This document shows positions 11,855 to 21,859 of a stretch of DNA of 64,000 nucleotides, in pieces. Numbering within the stretch: position 1 is the stretch's first letter; every line of letters starts with the position of its first letter. The position numbers and the translations under genes are program-made. Under the pieces are notes generated by a model. The model ran no database searches. It saw only the letters and a list, made by a program, of their open reading frames with translations, and had not been told where the DNA came from. The stretch covers positions 7,549,501-7,613,500 of the forward strand of contig CANTUV010000053.1 of assembly GCA_947685225.1 (NCBI GenBank), written 5' to 3'. Source of the DNA: Garcia nutans (lineage: Eukaryota > Streptophyta > Magnoliopsida > Malpighiales > Euphorbiaceae).

Positions 11855-13373
11855 CTGTGAGCAGGGATTTTTGCCCCCATTCTCGGTGGATTGGTTCTTG
11901 CGACTTCGGCACTATTTAGGCTCGGGATCTTAGAGAACACGGGCCTAAGCCCAGAGAAAATGGAGTCCCCACCCGGACGGGCCGAGAAAAAGAAAGGGGT
12001 GGATGACTCGATTTCTAAGGAATCCCTAACTCCCTAATGGGTTCGGAAAGTTGGGTACGTGTGGGGAAGGTGAGAAATGGTCTAGCACCCCCACAACACT
12101 TGGTTCATTGGAACCCCCATCCTTTGTAGGTCTTAATATTATAAAATTCTTAAATATAACAATATTATCCATTCTACATGCAACAATTAAAATAAACCAT
12201 CATTATATTAAAATCAAAGCAATGTACAAACAAAACAAATAAATGGACATCCATCCGAGGATGGAAACATGTCCTTGCATCATCCATGTCTAAAACTAAA
12301 TAGGACACCCACCGAAAGGTGGAAATGTGTCCTTTACATTGGTCCAAAATATAAAAGCAATTTAAATTACATGATGCTTAATAAATGGGGTACCCAAAAT
12401 ATGGAAACATAACTCTTACAATGTTTTGAAATCAAAACAAATCAATAAAAGTAAACATCCATTCATTATAAATAAATCACTCATCAAAGACATCAAACAT
12501 CAATCAAAAAATATATAAACATTCATCCAATTTAAATAAAATAATAAATATATAACTTTAGGGGCACATGCATCATTTAGGGTTTCTTGGGTTTTATGTT
12601 TAACAATTAGGATTTTGCATATACTAATTTAATTAATTGAGAAACATTTTAAAGAAATAACATGGCTACTGGATGCTTGAATATAAAGGTCAGATTTGAA
12701 AAAAATTAGAGTTTGAATCTAAAGAATGGATGTTTTGAATTTAGGGTTTTGAAAGTTATATAAAAACAATATTGAAAATTTAGGGTTTAAATAAGTAATA
12801 TTGAAAATCATGAAAATTGGTTTTCAGATTAGGCATTTGAAAAAATAAGCTACTGTGATTTTAGAAAAATAGATTTGGTTAGGGTTTTGAGAAAACAGAT
12901 CGTTGTGGCTTTAGAAAAGTGTAATTTAGAGTCTTAGATTTTGCAAATATGTGCTACAGATATTAAAGCATTAGGGTTTTAAAAGAAATAGTTTTAGGGT
13001 TTCAAATAAAGTTTGGATGGTTTGTAGAATAATTGATCAAATTGTATGATGAAACAATTAATCCAACTTGATGAAGCTACTGTAAACATAAACAAAGAAA
13101 TAGAGATTCAAACCTCCGTTGTTGGTTCCACCATAATTTTTGAATTCTTGTTGAACAATAATAAAGATAGTGTAGGCTTCCTTTGATGGAGTGTTTGTTG
13201 TTTGCTCACACTTGATCTTTCAAGCTTGAGATTGGCCGAAAAAATCCAGAAGTCCAAGGTCAAGTAAAAAATTTCAACTCCTTAATTTTGTGTCTTTAAT
13301 GTGGTATTTATAAGAAAAAATAATAAACCTAATCCTAATTGGCTAAAAAAAATAAAAGCCTTTTAGGAAATAA

Positions 13374-15666
13374 TGTAATATCCCTATGTGTGCCCTAGAA
13401 GTTTGGATATAATTGTTGTTTGTTTGAATTTTGTGCATATGTTATGTTGATAAGAAAAGAAATTGAAAAGAGAATGTTTATGTATTGTTTAAAAAGGAAA
13501 GTATTGTGTAGAGAGAAAGTGTATATGTGGGGTATATGGTTATATATATAACATATACATTAGTCAAGGGATGGTCAATGGAAGAGGATATTTATGTGTG
13601 ATATGTGAAATTACTTCAATGGGCATATAAGTGACAAAGGTTAAGTTAAATGGATGAGGGCATTTAGGTAATTGCTTGGCTAGAATTGCTTGGTGGAGAT
13701 TTAAAGAAGAAAAGAAGTTGACTTGTGTTTATTTTTCTTTTCTTCTCATTTGTGTGCCGTCTATCCAAGAAAAGAGAGAGCAAGAGAGGTGTTCTAAATG
13801 CTAGAATCAAATTGAAGGAAGAATCAAAGGACTAAGTTGGAGATTTGTGAAATTTCTTCATTTAAGGTAAGTACTCTCTTGTTTTCCTTTGTTATTTTGA
13901 AGTGGTGTTTGAGGTGATTTATGAATTGTTGATTGTATGAATAGGTGTGTTTGAGATGTGTTTATAAGTGTTAAAATTGATTGTAAGTTAAAAGGTTGAA
14001 TTGGTGTTGGTTTTGGTTTGAAGATGGTTAGTTAAGGGTGATGTTTGGTTTTAGGGTTTTGAAGTGGTAAGTGATTGATTGTATGGTTAATATAGTGTTA
14101 ATGTGAATATTGTGATGAATATGTAAAATATGTGTTAATAACATTGATTATATCCATTTGAATGAGGTTAAGTTGTGTATAATGTGTTCTTGATTCAATC
14201 AGAAGAGTTTTGGCTATGTTTAGGGTTTATTCATGAGAGACACGGCCAAACCTAAGAAGAGACACGGCCAAAACTAAATATTTTTGGGAGACACGGCCAA
14301 GTCTATGGAAATTTGGCTGTGTTGGATGATTTTTGGAGAAGACACGGCCGTGTCCCTTGCCCATGTTTGCTTCTGTTGCTTTTGGTTGAGAGACACGGCC
14401 ACAAGCTTGGCCGTGTCCCTTGAGTGTGTTGGCCACTGTGAGTTTTCCTTGCTCTTCTTACATGGTTGAGATTGAACTTACATTTGATAATGCATATGAT
14501 ACTATATGAACAAGGCTATGTATTATGCATTGTGAATCTTGTGAATGGTAATGTGTATATGAATAATGTACTTTGAAATGCTATATTAATGAGGTTATAT
14601 GTATAATATGAATGGAGATATGAAAGGATATGAGGCTATTGTGATTTGGCTATGATGATTCCATTGAAAGAACATAAGGCATGTTTTCCTAATTGATGAT
14701 GAGAATTGAGAATGAGATAATAAATGAATTGTGTGTCTAATGTGTTATTCATTTTCAGAGTTTTGTTGTTGGTGGCATGCCTATTGGTAACATTCTCTTG
14801 AAGTTAGGTTGGATTTGATCCTTGAAGCCTAATTGAGATGTTACAACCCTTGAAGCTAGGTTGGGTTGGTTCTTGAAGCCAAGTTGGGTTGATACTTAGC
14901 ATGCTTTGTTCCCCTTGAAGCTTGGTTGAACCTAAATGCTTGAAGCTTAGTTGGGTTTATGATAATGATAAATGTGATAACAAAACCAAAGCATTAACTC
15001 TGAAAATTGAATGGCATATTAGAGTGTTTTGGGCCCATGCTTGTTTTTGTATATAATGTAATTCTTGAATGGTAAAATCAATGGAACTATGAAGATGTAA
15101 TATGAATATTGTTATGACATTGAATGTAGTGTGATGTGGTAATGTGATGTGCTTTTATGTGTATGGTTTATGAAATATAAAGGTGTTATGTTAGCTTTTC
15201 ACTTATGATGTTAACTTTATGATTTAGATGTGTAACATTACATTGCCTTAAAGTATAATGTTGGTATATTTTGTACTACTAAGCCGATGGCTTAGCGCGA
15301 TAGTGTTTGATCGCGCAGGTGACAGAGTTGAACCTAAGAGCTCCTCGAGACCAAGTGAGACTAGACATTGAGGAATTTCTTTTGGGACTTAAAGATCCGA
15401 GAAGAGCTGCAAATCATGTATATATATTCTATGTTTTGTAAACTTTGATTTATAACATATTTGTAATAACTTCCGCTGTGAATTGATAAACATTTTTATA
15501 TATGGTGTCTTTTGGATTTCTTTTAAATGTTGAGTTCGGTTTCATTTATTTACAAAGATATTTGTTGTGTTTTCTTTTTAAACTGTGGCATTTACTATAT
15601 TCAGTATACGTATATTATGATCGTTTAAGCATGCTTGGTACGTATACGGGATATAGGGGTGTTACA
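13374..15666 (+). mobile_element. Solo LTR of a Tekay-like family inside the A LTR (2293 bp)
   Basis: It begins TGTAATATCC and ends GGGGTGTTACA, the same termini as the LTRs of G, H, I and J. The flanks are AATAA (13369-13373) and ATTAA (15667-15671), a near-perfect 5-base target duplication. No primer site, internal region or second LTR is present, so it is a solo LTR left by LTR-LTR recombination. It contains GACACGGCC hairpin repeats (14229-14440) and the GCGCGAT...ATCGCGC inverted repeat near 15293-15320. Peptides read here, such as those containing GDTAKS or EDTAVS, are translations of the repeat and not genes. Confidence 0.88.
14229..14440 (+). repeat. GACACGGCC / GGCCGTGTC hairpin array (solo LTR)
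   Basis: There are several GAGACACGGCC units, some paired with a downstream GGCCGTGTCCCTTG to make short inverted repeats (for example near 14341-14360 and 14393-14421). The unit also contains the recurring words 'cccttg' and 'tgttggccactg'. The same array type occurs in every Tekay-like LTR of this window and in a different LTR at 20144-21859. Confidence 0.8.
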
Positions 15667-16045
15667 ATTAAAATTAGAAACTGAGTAGAATAGGGTTTTG
15701 GCAAAACCGCGTGAGGCACGTAAGTGCTAAAGTGCGCTGGCAAAAAAAAAATACTGCTGGCACTGGGCGCGGTACAGCCAATTCGCCGTAGAAAAATCTT
15801 GCAACAAATTGGCTTATGGCCAATTCGCCGCAGGATTTTCCTGGGCGAAACCAATTTGCCGCAGGTTTTTCCTGCGATGAATTGGCCCAAGCCAATTCAT
15901 CTTCTGCGACAAAAATTTTTCGTCTTCGATTCTTTCGCCATTGTAAGTAATTAAAATAAATATTATTTAATTAAAATATCACAAAAATTATTTTAGTCTA
16001 TTTATAAATCTCGGATCGGACTGGGTCAAAAATTAAGGGTCTACA

Positions 16046-16329
16046 CCTGAGCATGTCACATCGCATTTTTATTATCTATTCTTTAGGCAACCAATACTCT
16101 TAAAGCAAACAATGAGAAGCAGACATAACATTAGGGGGCAGGAAAGGCCCATTGCTTGAGAAAGATACAATCACTTTTCAACAATGGAGACATATGCTTG
16201 CGCAAAGAACAAGACAAAAGTATCGGTTGCAGCACTATGGGCACAAAATCATCGATTTGAGCCCACACATGGGGAAAAACTTCACCTTTCAATTTTTTTA
16301 TGCATGTATAAAGCATTTTTTAAACTCTC
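16046..16329 (+). mobile_element. Element D: internal fragment between A and B
   Basis: This non-coding stretch is flanked by A on the left (after TCTACA) and B on the right (duplication CTCTC at 16325-16329). Because B carries the same CTCTC at 36499-36503, the sequence is contiguous with 36504 onward once B is removed: it is part of D's 3' untranslated region. A purine-rich run (near 16133-16147) is present. I see no gene in it. Confidence 0.6.
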
Positions 16330-17052
16330 TGCGAGCGGGAATTTTTGCCCCCACTCCCGGTGGAAAGGTTCTTGCGACTTCGGCACTGTTTTGGCTCGGG
16401 GCCTTAGAGAACACGGACCTAAGTTCGGAGAAAATGGAGTCGCCACCCTAATGAATTCCCAACCCCCTAATGGATTCGGAAAGTTGGGTATGTGTGGGGA
16501 AGGTGAGAAATGGCCCAGCACCCCCATAACACCCGATTCATTGGAACCGGCCTCCTTTACAGGTCTTAATATTATAAAATTCTTAAATATAACAACATTA
16601 TCCATATTACACACAATAATTAAAATAAAACATCAATATATTAAAAATAAAAAATGTCCAAACAAAATAAATAGATGGACACCCATTCGAGGATGGAAAT
16701 ATGTCCTTACATCCCATGCCTAAATAGGACACCCACCGAAAGGTAGAAACATGTCCTTTACATTGGTTCTAAAGTAGAAGAGCAATTTAAATTACGTGAT
16801 ATTTAACTAATGAGGCACCGACCAAGTGGAAACATACCTCTTATAACATTTTAGAAATCTAAATAAATCGATAAAAGTAAATAACAATTCATAATAATAA
16901 ATAAATCATTCTTCAAAAATATTAAATATCAACAGAAAGTAAACATCCATTCATGATAAATTAAATAAACCAAGCATTGAACTTAAATAAATTAAAGCAT
17001 ATAAAATAAATCAAAGCATAATCAAATATAGAATTGAATAAGGCAAATAAAG
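16330..17052 (-). mobile_element. Element B: truncated 3' LTR
   Basis: This matches 34260 to about 35032 of the 5' LTR, from the outer end TGCGAGCGGG to 'gaataaggcaaataaag', then switches abruptly to gag sequence ('gtccaatgagagc'). An LTR segment corresponding to 'aggacgggccgagaaaaag' near 34380 is also missing near 16450. The part with the TATA box and the TGTAGACCC start is gone. The CTCTC flank shows that the outer end is a genuine insertion end. Confidence 0.75.
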
Positions 17053-17574
17053 GTCCAATGAGAGCATAAAGTACCTTAGAGTTTGAGCCTTAGTAGCTCG
17101 GGCAGACTGCATCGCAGTGATATACTACTTCACATGGAGATGAGGATTTTCGATTCCATCAAACTTTGCGAAAGATGGCATCTTGAATTTGGATGGAACT
17201 TTTTCATCTAGCTCAAATAATTTGTCAACTACGGACATTTCTTCAGTTTTCAACTTCTTCTCAAATTTCTTTTCCAAATCAGTAATCATCTTTTCAACAT
17301 CATAAATTTAAATCTTCTCTATAGTTGATCTTTCAACAATCTTCGATTCCTTTTTCTTCTCTTGAGCATCTTGGTAGTATTGAGCCCAATCATCATCATC
17401 ATCAATGATCACCTTTTCATCATCAAAAACCACTTCACCAACTTTAGTCTTCCCTTTGTCCTTTGGCTTCATAGTGCTAGCAAATGCCTCGGCATGATTC
17501 TCTTTTATTTCTTCCATCTTGGCGTTGAAGGCCTCATCCACCATCCTTTGAATTTGTTCGGGCTCCATTGTTTT
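17053..17574 (-). pseudogene. Stray gag N-terminal fragment at the 3' end of element B
   Basis: This is a second copy of the start of gag: MEPEQIQRMVDEAFNAKMEEIKE, then a gap of about 15 codons relative to the main gag (33078-30742), then KPKDKGKTKVGEVVFDDEKVIIDDDDDWAQYYQDA. It breaks off in the capsid-like part at 17053, where it joins the LTR. The identity with the main copy is visibly high, so it probably derives from the same family or from B itself. It cannot encode a functional Gag. Confidence 0.75.
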
Positions 17575-18655
17575 TGGTGAGCAAGTGATTGAGTCGTTGC
17601 TAGATACTTTCTCTCTGGCGTAGGTCGGATTGTTTTAAGCTTTTGAACTGTCGTAATCCAAGGCTGTGAGCCAGAGAGGACCAATGATATGAGATGCAAA
17701 TGTATGCATGTATGCACAAACAATCAACAAAAAAGGATAATTAGAACGTTCCTTCCAACCTTATATCATCCACACACGAATGGCGAGTCTCTTTTCCTAG
17801 GTATATGGTTACCAAAATACCAGCATGGGGCATCTTGTTTTCGAATAATTCCCTCGGACGTTTTAACCAATAGTTATATTTTCGAAAATGGAAATCAATC
17901 CATGATAATTCCCATTAATTAGGTTTTAATCCATTCAACAAACTAAAGTAGCTTTTATGCTATATTAGATTAAAACTAAATTAAGAGGTTTATTATAGAT
18001 AGATTTCTCACTTGAAAAAGTAACTAATGATTCATGCCAAAAATAAGCCCATGATTAATTATTACTTAGTATAAACTAGGCTCACAATTAATTTCTGGCA
18101 TTTCGTAATTGGCCTAAATATTTTGCAAGCTCTTTGTAAGAAAAGGTTGGATGAAAATAGTTTTGTTTCTAAGCCCATTGTAAAGAGATTTTTTTAAAAA
18201 ATGGATTTTGGGCTTAGTATTTGGGCCATGAGCAAAAGAAATTTTGATTTGTTTTTAGAAAAGTTTTATATCCAAAGACCATCTTGAAAAATTTTGAAAA
18301 TAGCTTTGGTCTTTTGGACTTTAAAGAAAAATTTATTTTGAGCTTACAATATACTTAGGTTATATTAGAAAAAGAATAAACCAAATAAGCCATGATTTAG
18401 ATCAAGATAAATTAACCATAGTCAAAAAACATGCATCTGGGGCAAAAACCTAAGGAAAGTAACTAGGCCAATTACATGAGCTTAAGTCTTTGGGTAAAAC
18501 GGCTTAGCTTCCCATAGCAAGTATATACCAAATGGTACAAGGCTATGAGTGGCTATGCCATGCTCAATCTCCATACCTTGAGTAAAAGTATGGTATACCT
18601 TACATAACATAACACGGGTAGCACGGGCGTCCTAACTCATGCACACAATGCAATC
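17575..18655 (-). other. Stray 5' leader fragment at the 3' end of element B
   Basis: This copies the B leader (33079-34175) block by block and stops at 'caatctaatatgat', about 100 bases short of the primer site. It then joins the minisatellite of the 3' region. With the gag fragment it forms about 1.6 kb of 5'-end sequence misplaced between the 3' region and the 3' LTR. No gene in it. Confidence 0.7.
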
Positions 18656-18659
18656 TAAT

Positions 18660-18850
18660 ATGATTCTAGGTTTTGGACCTAAGGAAAATTTGAGTTCTGG
18701 ACCCGAGCTAAGTTCTTGGACTTAGAAAGAGATTTTAGGTTCTGGACTTAAGGGTAATTTGGGTTCTGGACCCAAGCTAAGTTCTTGACTTAGAAAAGAT
18801 TCTAGGTTCTGGACCTAAGAAAAATTTGGGTTCCGGACTCGAGCTAATAA
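18660..18850 (-). repeat. Minisatellite in the 3' region of element B
   Basis: About three imperfect units of roughly 60 bases alternate 'ggttctggacctaag' with 'gggttctggacccaagcta'. The words are the reverse complement of the 'ggtccagaaccc' minisatellite of D at 37035-37740, so this array type belongs to the 3' untranslated region of both Tat elements. Confidence 0.75.
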
Positions 18851-18954
18851 TTTTTTATTTCAAAAAGTTTGGCTAATTTTTATGCATATGTTTTCTTCTT
18901 GCCCCATGCGTATAAAAATATTTATATATATGCAATTATTTGAATGATTAAAGT

Positions 18955-19200
18955 AAATAATTGAAGTTACTATTTATTTACTGTGTAGTCACTGTTCATG
19001 AACTATTTACTATTTATAAATAGTAAATTTACTATTTGAAAATAGTAGCAAATAGTATTTACTATTAGAAATAGTAATTTGACTATTCATCAATAATAGT
19101 AAAATTTACTATTTATAAATAGTAATACTATTCATAAATAGTAAAATTTTACTATTCATAAATAGTAAAGTTTACTATTCTTAAACAGTAAAACTTACTT
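18955..19200. repeat. AT-rich palindromic repeat upstream of the plant mobile domain gene
   Basis: Repeated ACTATTTATAAATAGTA-type words are each self-complementary, spaced by 'aaattt' and alternating with 'tactattcataaatagta' variants. They lie just upstream of the TATA box at 19229. They could form cruciforms or hairpin RNA or simply be an expanded simple repeat; function is not shown. Confidence 0.7.
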
Positions 19201-19228
19201 TTGAATTTTTTTTTGCTTGTTGTTTCTC

Positions 19229-19235
19229 TATATAA
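19229..19235 (+). promoter_or_regulatory. TATA box of the antisense plant mobile domain gene
   Basis: TATATAA lies in 'tctctatataatggagc', followed by a pyrimidine-rich leader with 'cattcaattcaca' and then the first ATG at 19329, 94 bases downstream of the box. The layout fits a plant polymerase II promoter on the strand opposite to the retroelement. Confidence 0.55.
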
Positions 19236-20143
19236 TGGAGCTGATTCTTTCATTCAATTCACAGCATAACTCCTCAATTCTATAATTCTCTCAAATTCTT
19301 TCAATTTTTGAACATATTTTTCAAAAAAATGCATGCTTCAAGGTCAAGTACTCATTCTAATGCCGAGTTATTGGAGTTTATTCGGCATCATGAAGATGAA
19401 AATATAGATATACTAGCCGGGATGCCGCTTCACCGAAGTTTCAATGAAAAGAACGCGGTAATTATTTTTCTCTTTTTTTTTTCTGTTTTGTTGTCTTTCT
19501 GTTTTGTTGTTTTTTTTTCTTTTTTTATGATTATTATTATTCTTTTATGATTTTTTATTTATGATTATTTTTTATTTTGGTTTGATTTTTTTTAATTATT
19601 GTGTTTGCCTTTATTATTATTTTGTATGTTTATTTTGTATTATTATTTTTTAGAAAATTAATGAAAAATATATTATTTAAGCAGATAGGATAATATGTAC
19701 TTACCTGGTATTACCTTACATGTCTCTATGTTAGCATAATCATTGCGTTGTTCGGGCTATATTTACAAAGTCCGACAATGGTACGATGTAGTGCCTTCTC
19801 GGGTAAGGCGGATTATCCGAGATTGCAGCTTTGAGTAGTTCATGTTACAATTGCCATCCGAGGAATACCAGATAGATCAGAGTGTAGTCCAGGCACTTGC
19901 AGAGCGATGGTTGGACACAACCCACACTTTTCACTTGCCCATTGGAGAGATGACAATTGGTTCGGTCGATTTTACTGCTATAACCGGCCTTCGATATGAT
20001 GGTGTTCCGGTTCCTCTGACCAATGATATTTTAACATTTGAAGAAATTTAGGAATTAATTAGTATGGAACCATCATATAAAGGGCCTTTTAAGATAAAAA
20101 TTGAGTCAATTCTTAGTTATTAGATTAACTATGAAGGATTGGT

Positions 20144-21859
20144 TGTTGCGCTCGAATTAACTCTACCACAAAGCGTCACTCGCAAGTATACGAGGTAGCT
20201 GTAGCAAAGGTAATCGCCCCAAGGTCGTTCTCTCAAGGAAGCTAAAGTGGTTAATTGCTTATCAGATTATGTTTAACAAGTAATTAAAAGTAACAAGTAA
20301 TTAAAGAAATTTAAATTGCTAAGTAATGAAGAAGATTGATTAAAGTTTAAAACGAATAAAAGTAAATTAAGCTGATTGATTTGATTCACTTGATAAAAAG
20401 GTCTAGGGTTTGCACTTCTCTACTACTTATATGTATGAATGGTTATTCCTCTTAACTAATTTAATTTCAAAGATTCAATGTCAAATAACTTAATTAATTG
20501 AGTCAAGGAAATAAGCTCTCGCATTCAAACCTCTTACAACTAATCTTGTTACAATTGAAACAATCTTTTTAATAGGTTATATCTCTAATTCACCTAAGTC
20601 CTTAATTGAATTGTTCCAGCATTAGACTTCATCTCTCAATCCATCATCTAATACCTAAAACACACAATTGGTGGCCAATCAATTATATGTAACAATATTT
20701 CATTCAATAAAGGCAAAAGAAATTATTAGCTAAGAGAATAACCAATTCATACAATCATAGCAGATCCATACAAACCCTAGACTAGATCAAATTAGTTCAT
20801 AATGCAATTAAACATATTCATCTCATTAATGTTCAAAGAAATCGAAATAGACATGATAATATCCATTCAATAAAAATAAAGAGAATACGTTCAAGAACAA
20901 AACCAGGTTACAACTCCTTGAAGCTTCTGAATAATCTCTTGTTCGAAACTTGCAAGAAGAATGAATAACTGGCATGAACAATCTAATCTAGCTAGTTTTG
21001 ATCCAAAGTTTAATCAAAATCCAAGAAAACAAATGATAAAACCCTAAAACTATCTCTGACGGCTCCAACTTTGCTCTCAAAATCACAACAACACTAACCC
21101 TAAGCTCTCCCCTTCCTTTTATATCTCTGCGTGTTTTCTTCATGAGGGACACGGCCAAGTCAGATGTGACTTGGCCGTGTGAGTGGCTTTTGGAGGGACA
21201 CGGCCAGGTGACTTGGCCATGTCCCTTGCATGTGTCACCTACTGCTTACCTTTTCCTTCTTTTCTTCTTTGGTTGAGTGACACGGCCAGATGAAGCCTGA
21301 CTTGGCCGTGTTGGACTATGTTTGAGGGACACGGCCAAATGACTTGGCCGTGTCCCTTGCCTGTGTTCGCTTCTGTACAATTTTGATCTCTTTCCTGTAG
21401 AACCAAGTGAGGCACGGCCAAGTGAAGCTTGACTTGGCCGTGTTGGGTCTTTTTGGAGGGACACGGCCAGATGACTTGGCCGTGTCCCTTGCTTGTGTCT
21501 GCTACTGGGACTTGATCTTCAATTTAATCTTGGTATGGGACACAGCCAGTGACTTGGCCGTGTCCTCTGCCTGTGTCAGCCACTGCCACTTTCTCCTTCA
21601 AATTTGCTTCCTTGCCTTTTTAACCTAACACAAAATCTCAAAACAAATCTAAACAAGAAATCAATAGACAATAACCAACACAACATAAACACAATACTAA
21701 AGACTACATCAAAAACGACCTAAACATTGAAATAAACTAAAACTACCAAAAATTAATGAAAACACCAAACAAACCGATTAAAACTAACAGAATACCTAAA
21801 TAAAACAATAATTATCACAATAAACAAGACACAAAACTATAACAAAAACTAATAAAACA
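20144..21859 (-). mobile_element. Solo-LTR-like insertion in the plant mobile domain gene (1716 bp)
   Basis: On plus it starts TGTTGCGCTCGAATTAA and ends CTAATAAAACA; on minus it reads TGTTTTATTAG...GAGCGCAACA, a TG...CA LTR. It breaks the plant mobile domain reading between 'aaggattggt' and 'tgggcgaacag'. The flanks (TTGGT and TGGGC) do not give a convincing target duplication. No coding content, primer site or second LTR. Termini and body differ from the Tekay-like and Tat LTRs, yet it carries a GACACGGCC array. The family is not recognised; orientation is inferred from the 'gagcgcaaca' end. Confidence 0.6.
21144..21590 (+). repeat. GACACGGCC / GGCCGTGTC hairpin array (LTR at 20144-21859)
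   Basis: At least five units of GGGACACGGCCA...TGACTTGGCCGTGTCCCTTG are each followed by 'tgtgt...actg', with pairs able to fold as hairpins. Unit sequence and order closely match the arrays of the Tekay-like LTRs (for example 56985-57335), although the surrounding LTR is different. Confidence 0.8.

Larger units (their letters stand above)
4443..16045 (-). mobile_element. Element A: decayed Tat-lineage Ty3/gypsy retrotransposon (3' part missing from the window)
   Basis: Reading right to left: 5' LTR (11856-16045, with a solo LTR inside), primer site, leader, gag, protease, RT, RNase H, second RNase H, integrase. At 4443 the integrase end is cut by element F, so A's 3' region and 3' LTR lie beyond the left edge. 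The right flank after TCTACA is CCTGA, the expected target duplication in host element D. The order and the 'NGAVEA' integrase motif are typical of the Tat branch. Many frameshifts and stops make it non-functional. Confidence 0.8.
11856..16045 (-). mobile_element. Element A: 5' LTR, Tat lineage, interrupted by a solo LTR
   Basis: On the minus strand it starts TGTAGACCC (ending TCTACA at 16045 on plus) and ends CCCTGCTCACA, next to the primer site. Removing the insertion at 13374-15666 and one 5-base duplication leaves about 1.89 kb, somewhat shorter than F (2.17 kb) and B (2.24 kb). The minus-strand TATAAAT is at 13306-13312. TTAGGGTTT-like motifs lie at about 12560-13010. No coding content. 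Confidence 0.8.

Noticed and set aside
14227..14469. Short ORFs with 'GHGRVS' or 'DTAVSLA' words occurring in several places
   Set aside because: They are translations of the GACACGGCC array in various frames and not conserved proteins.
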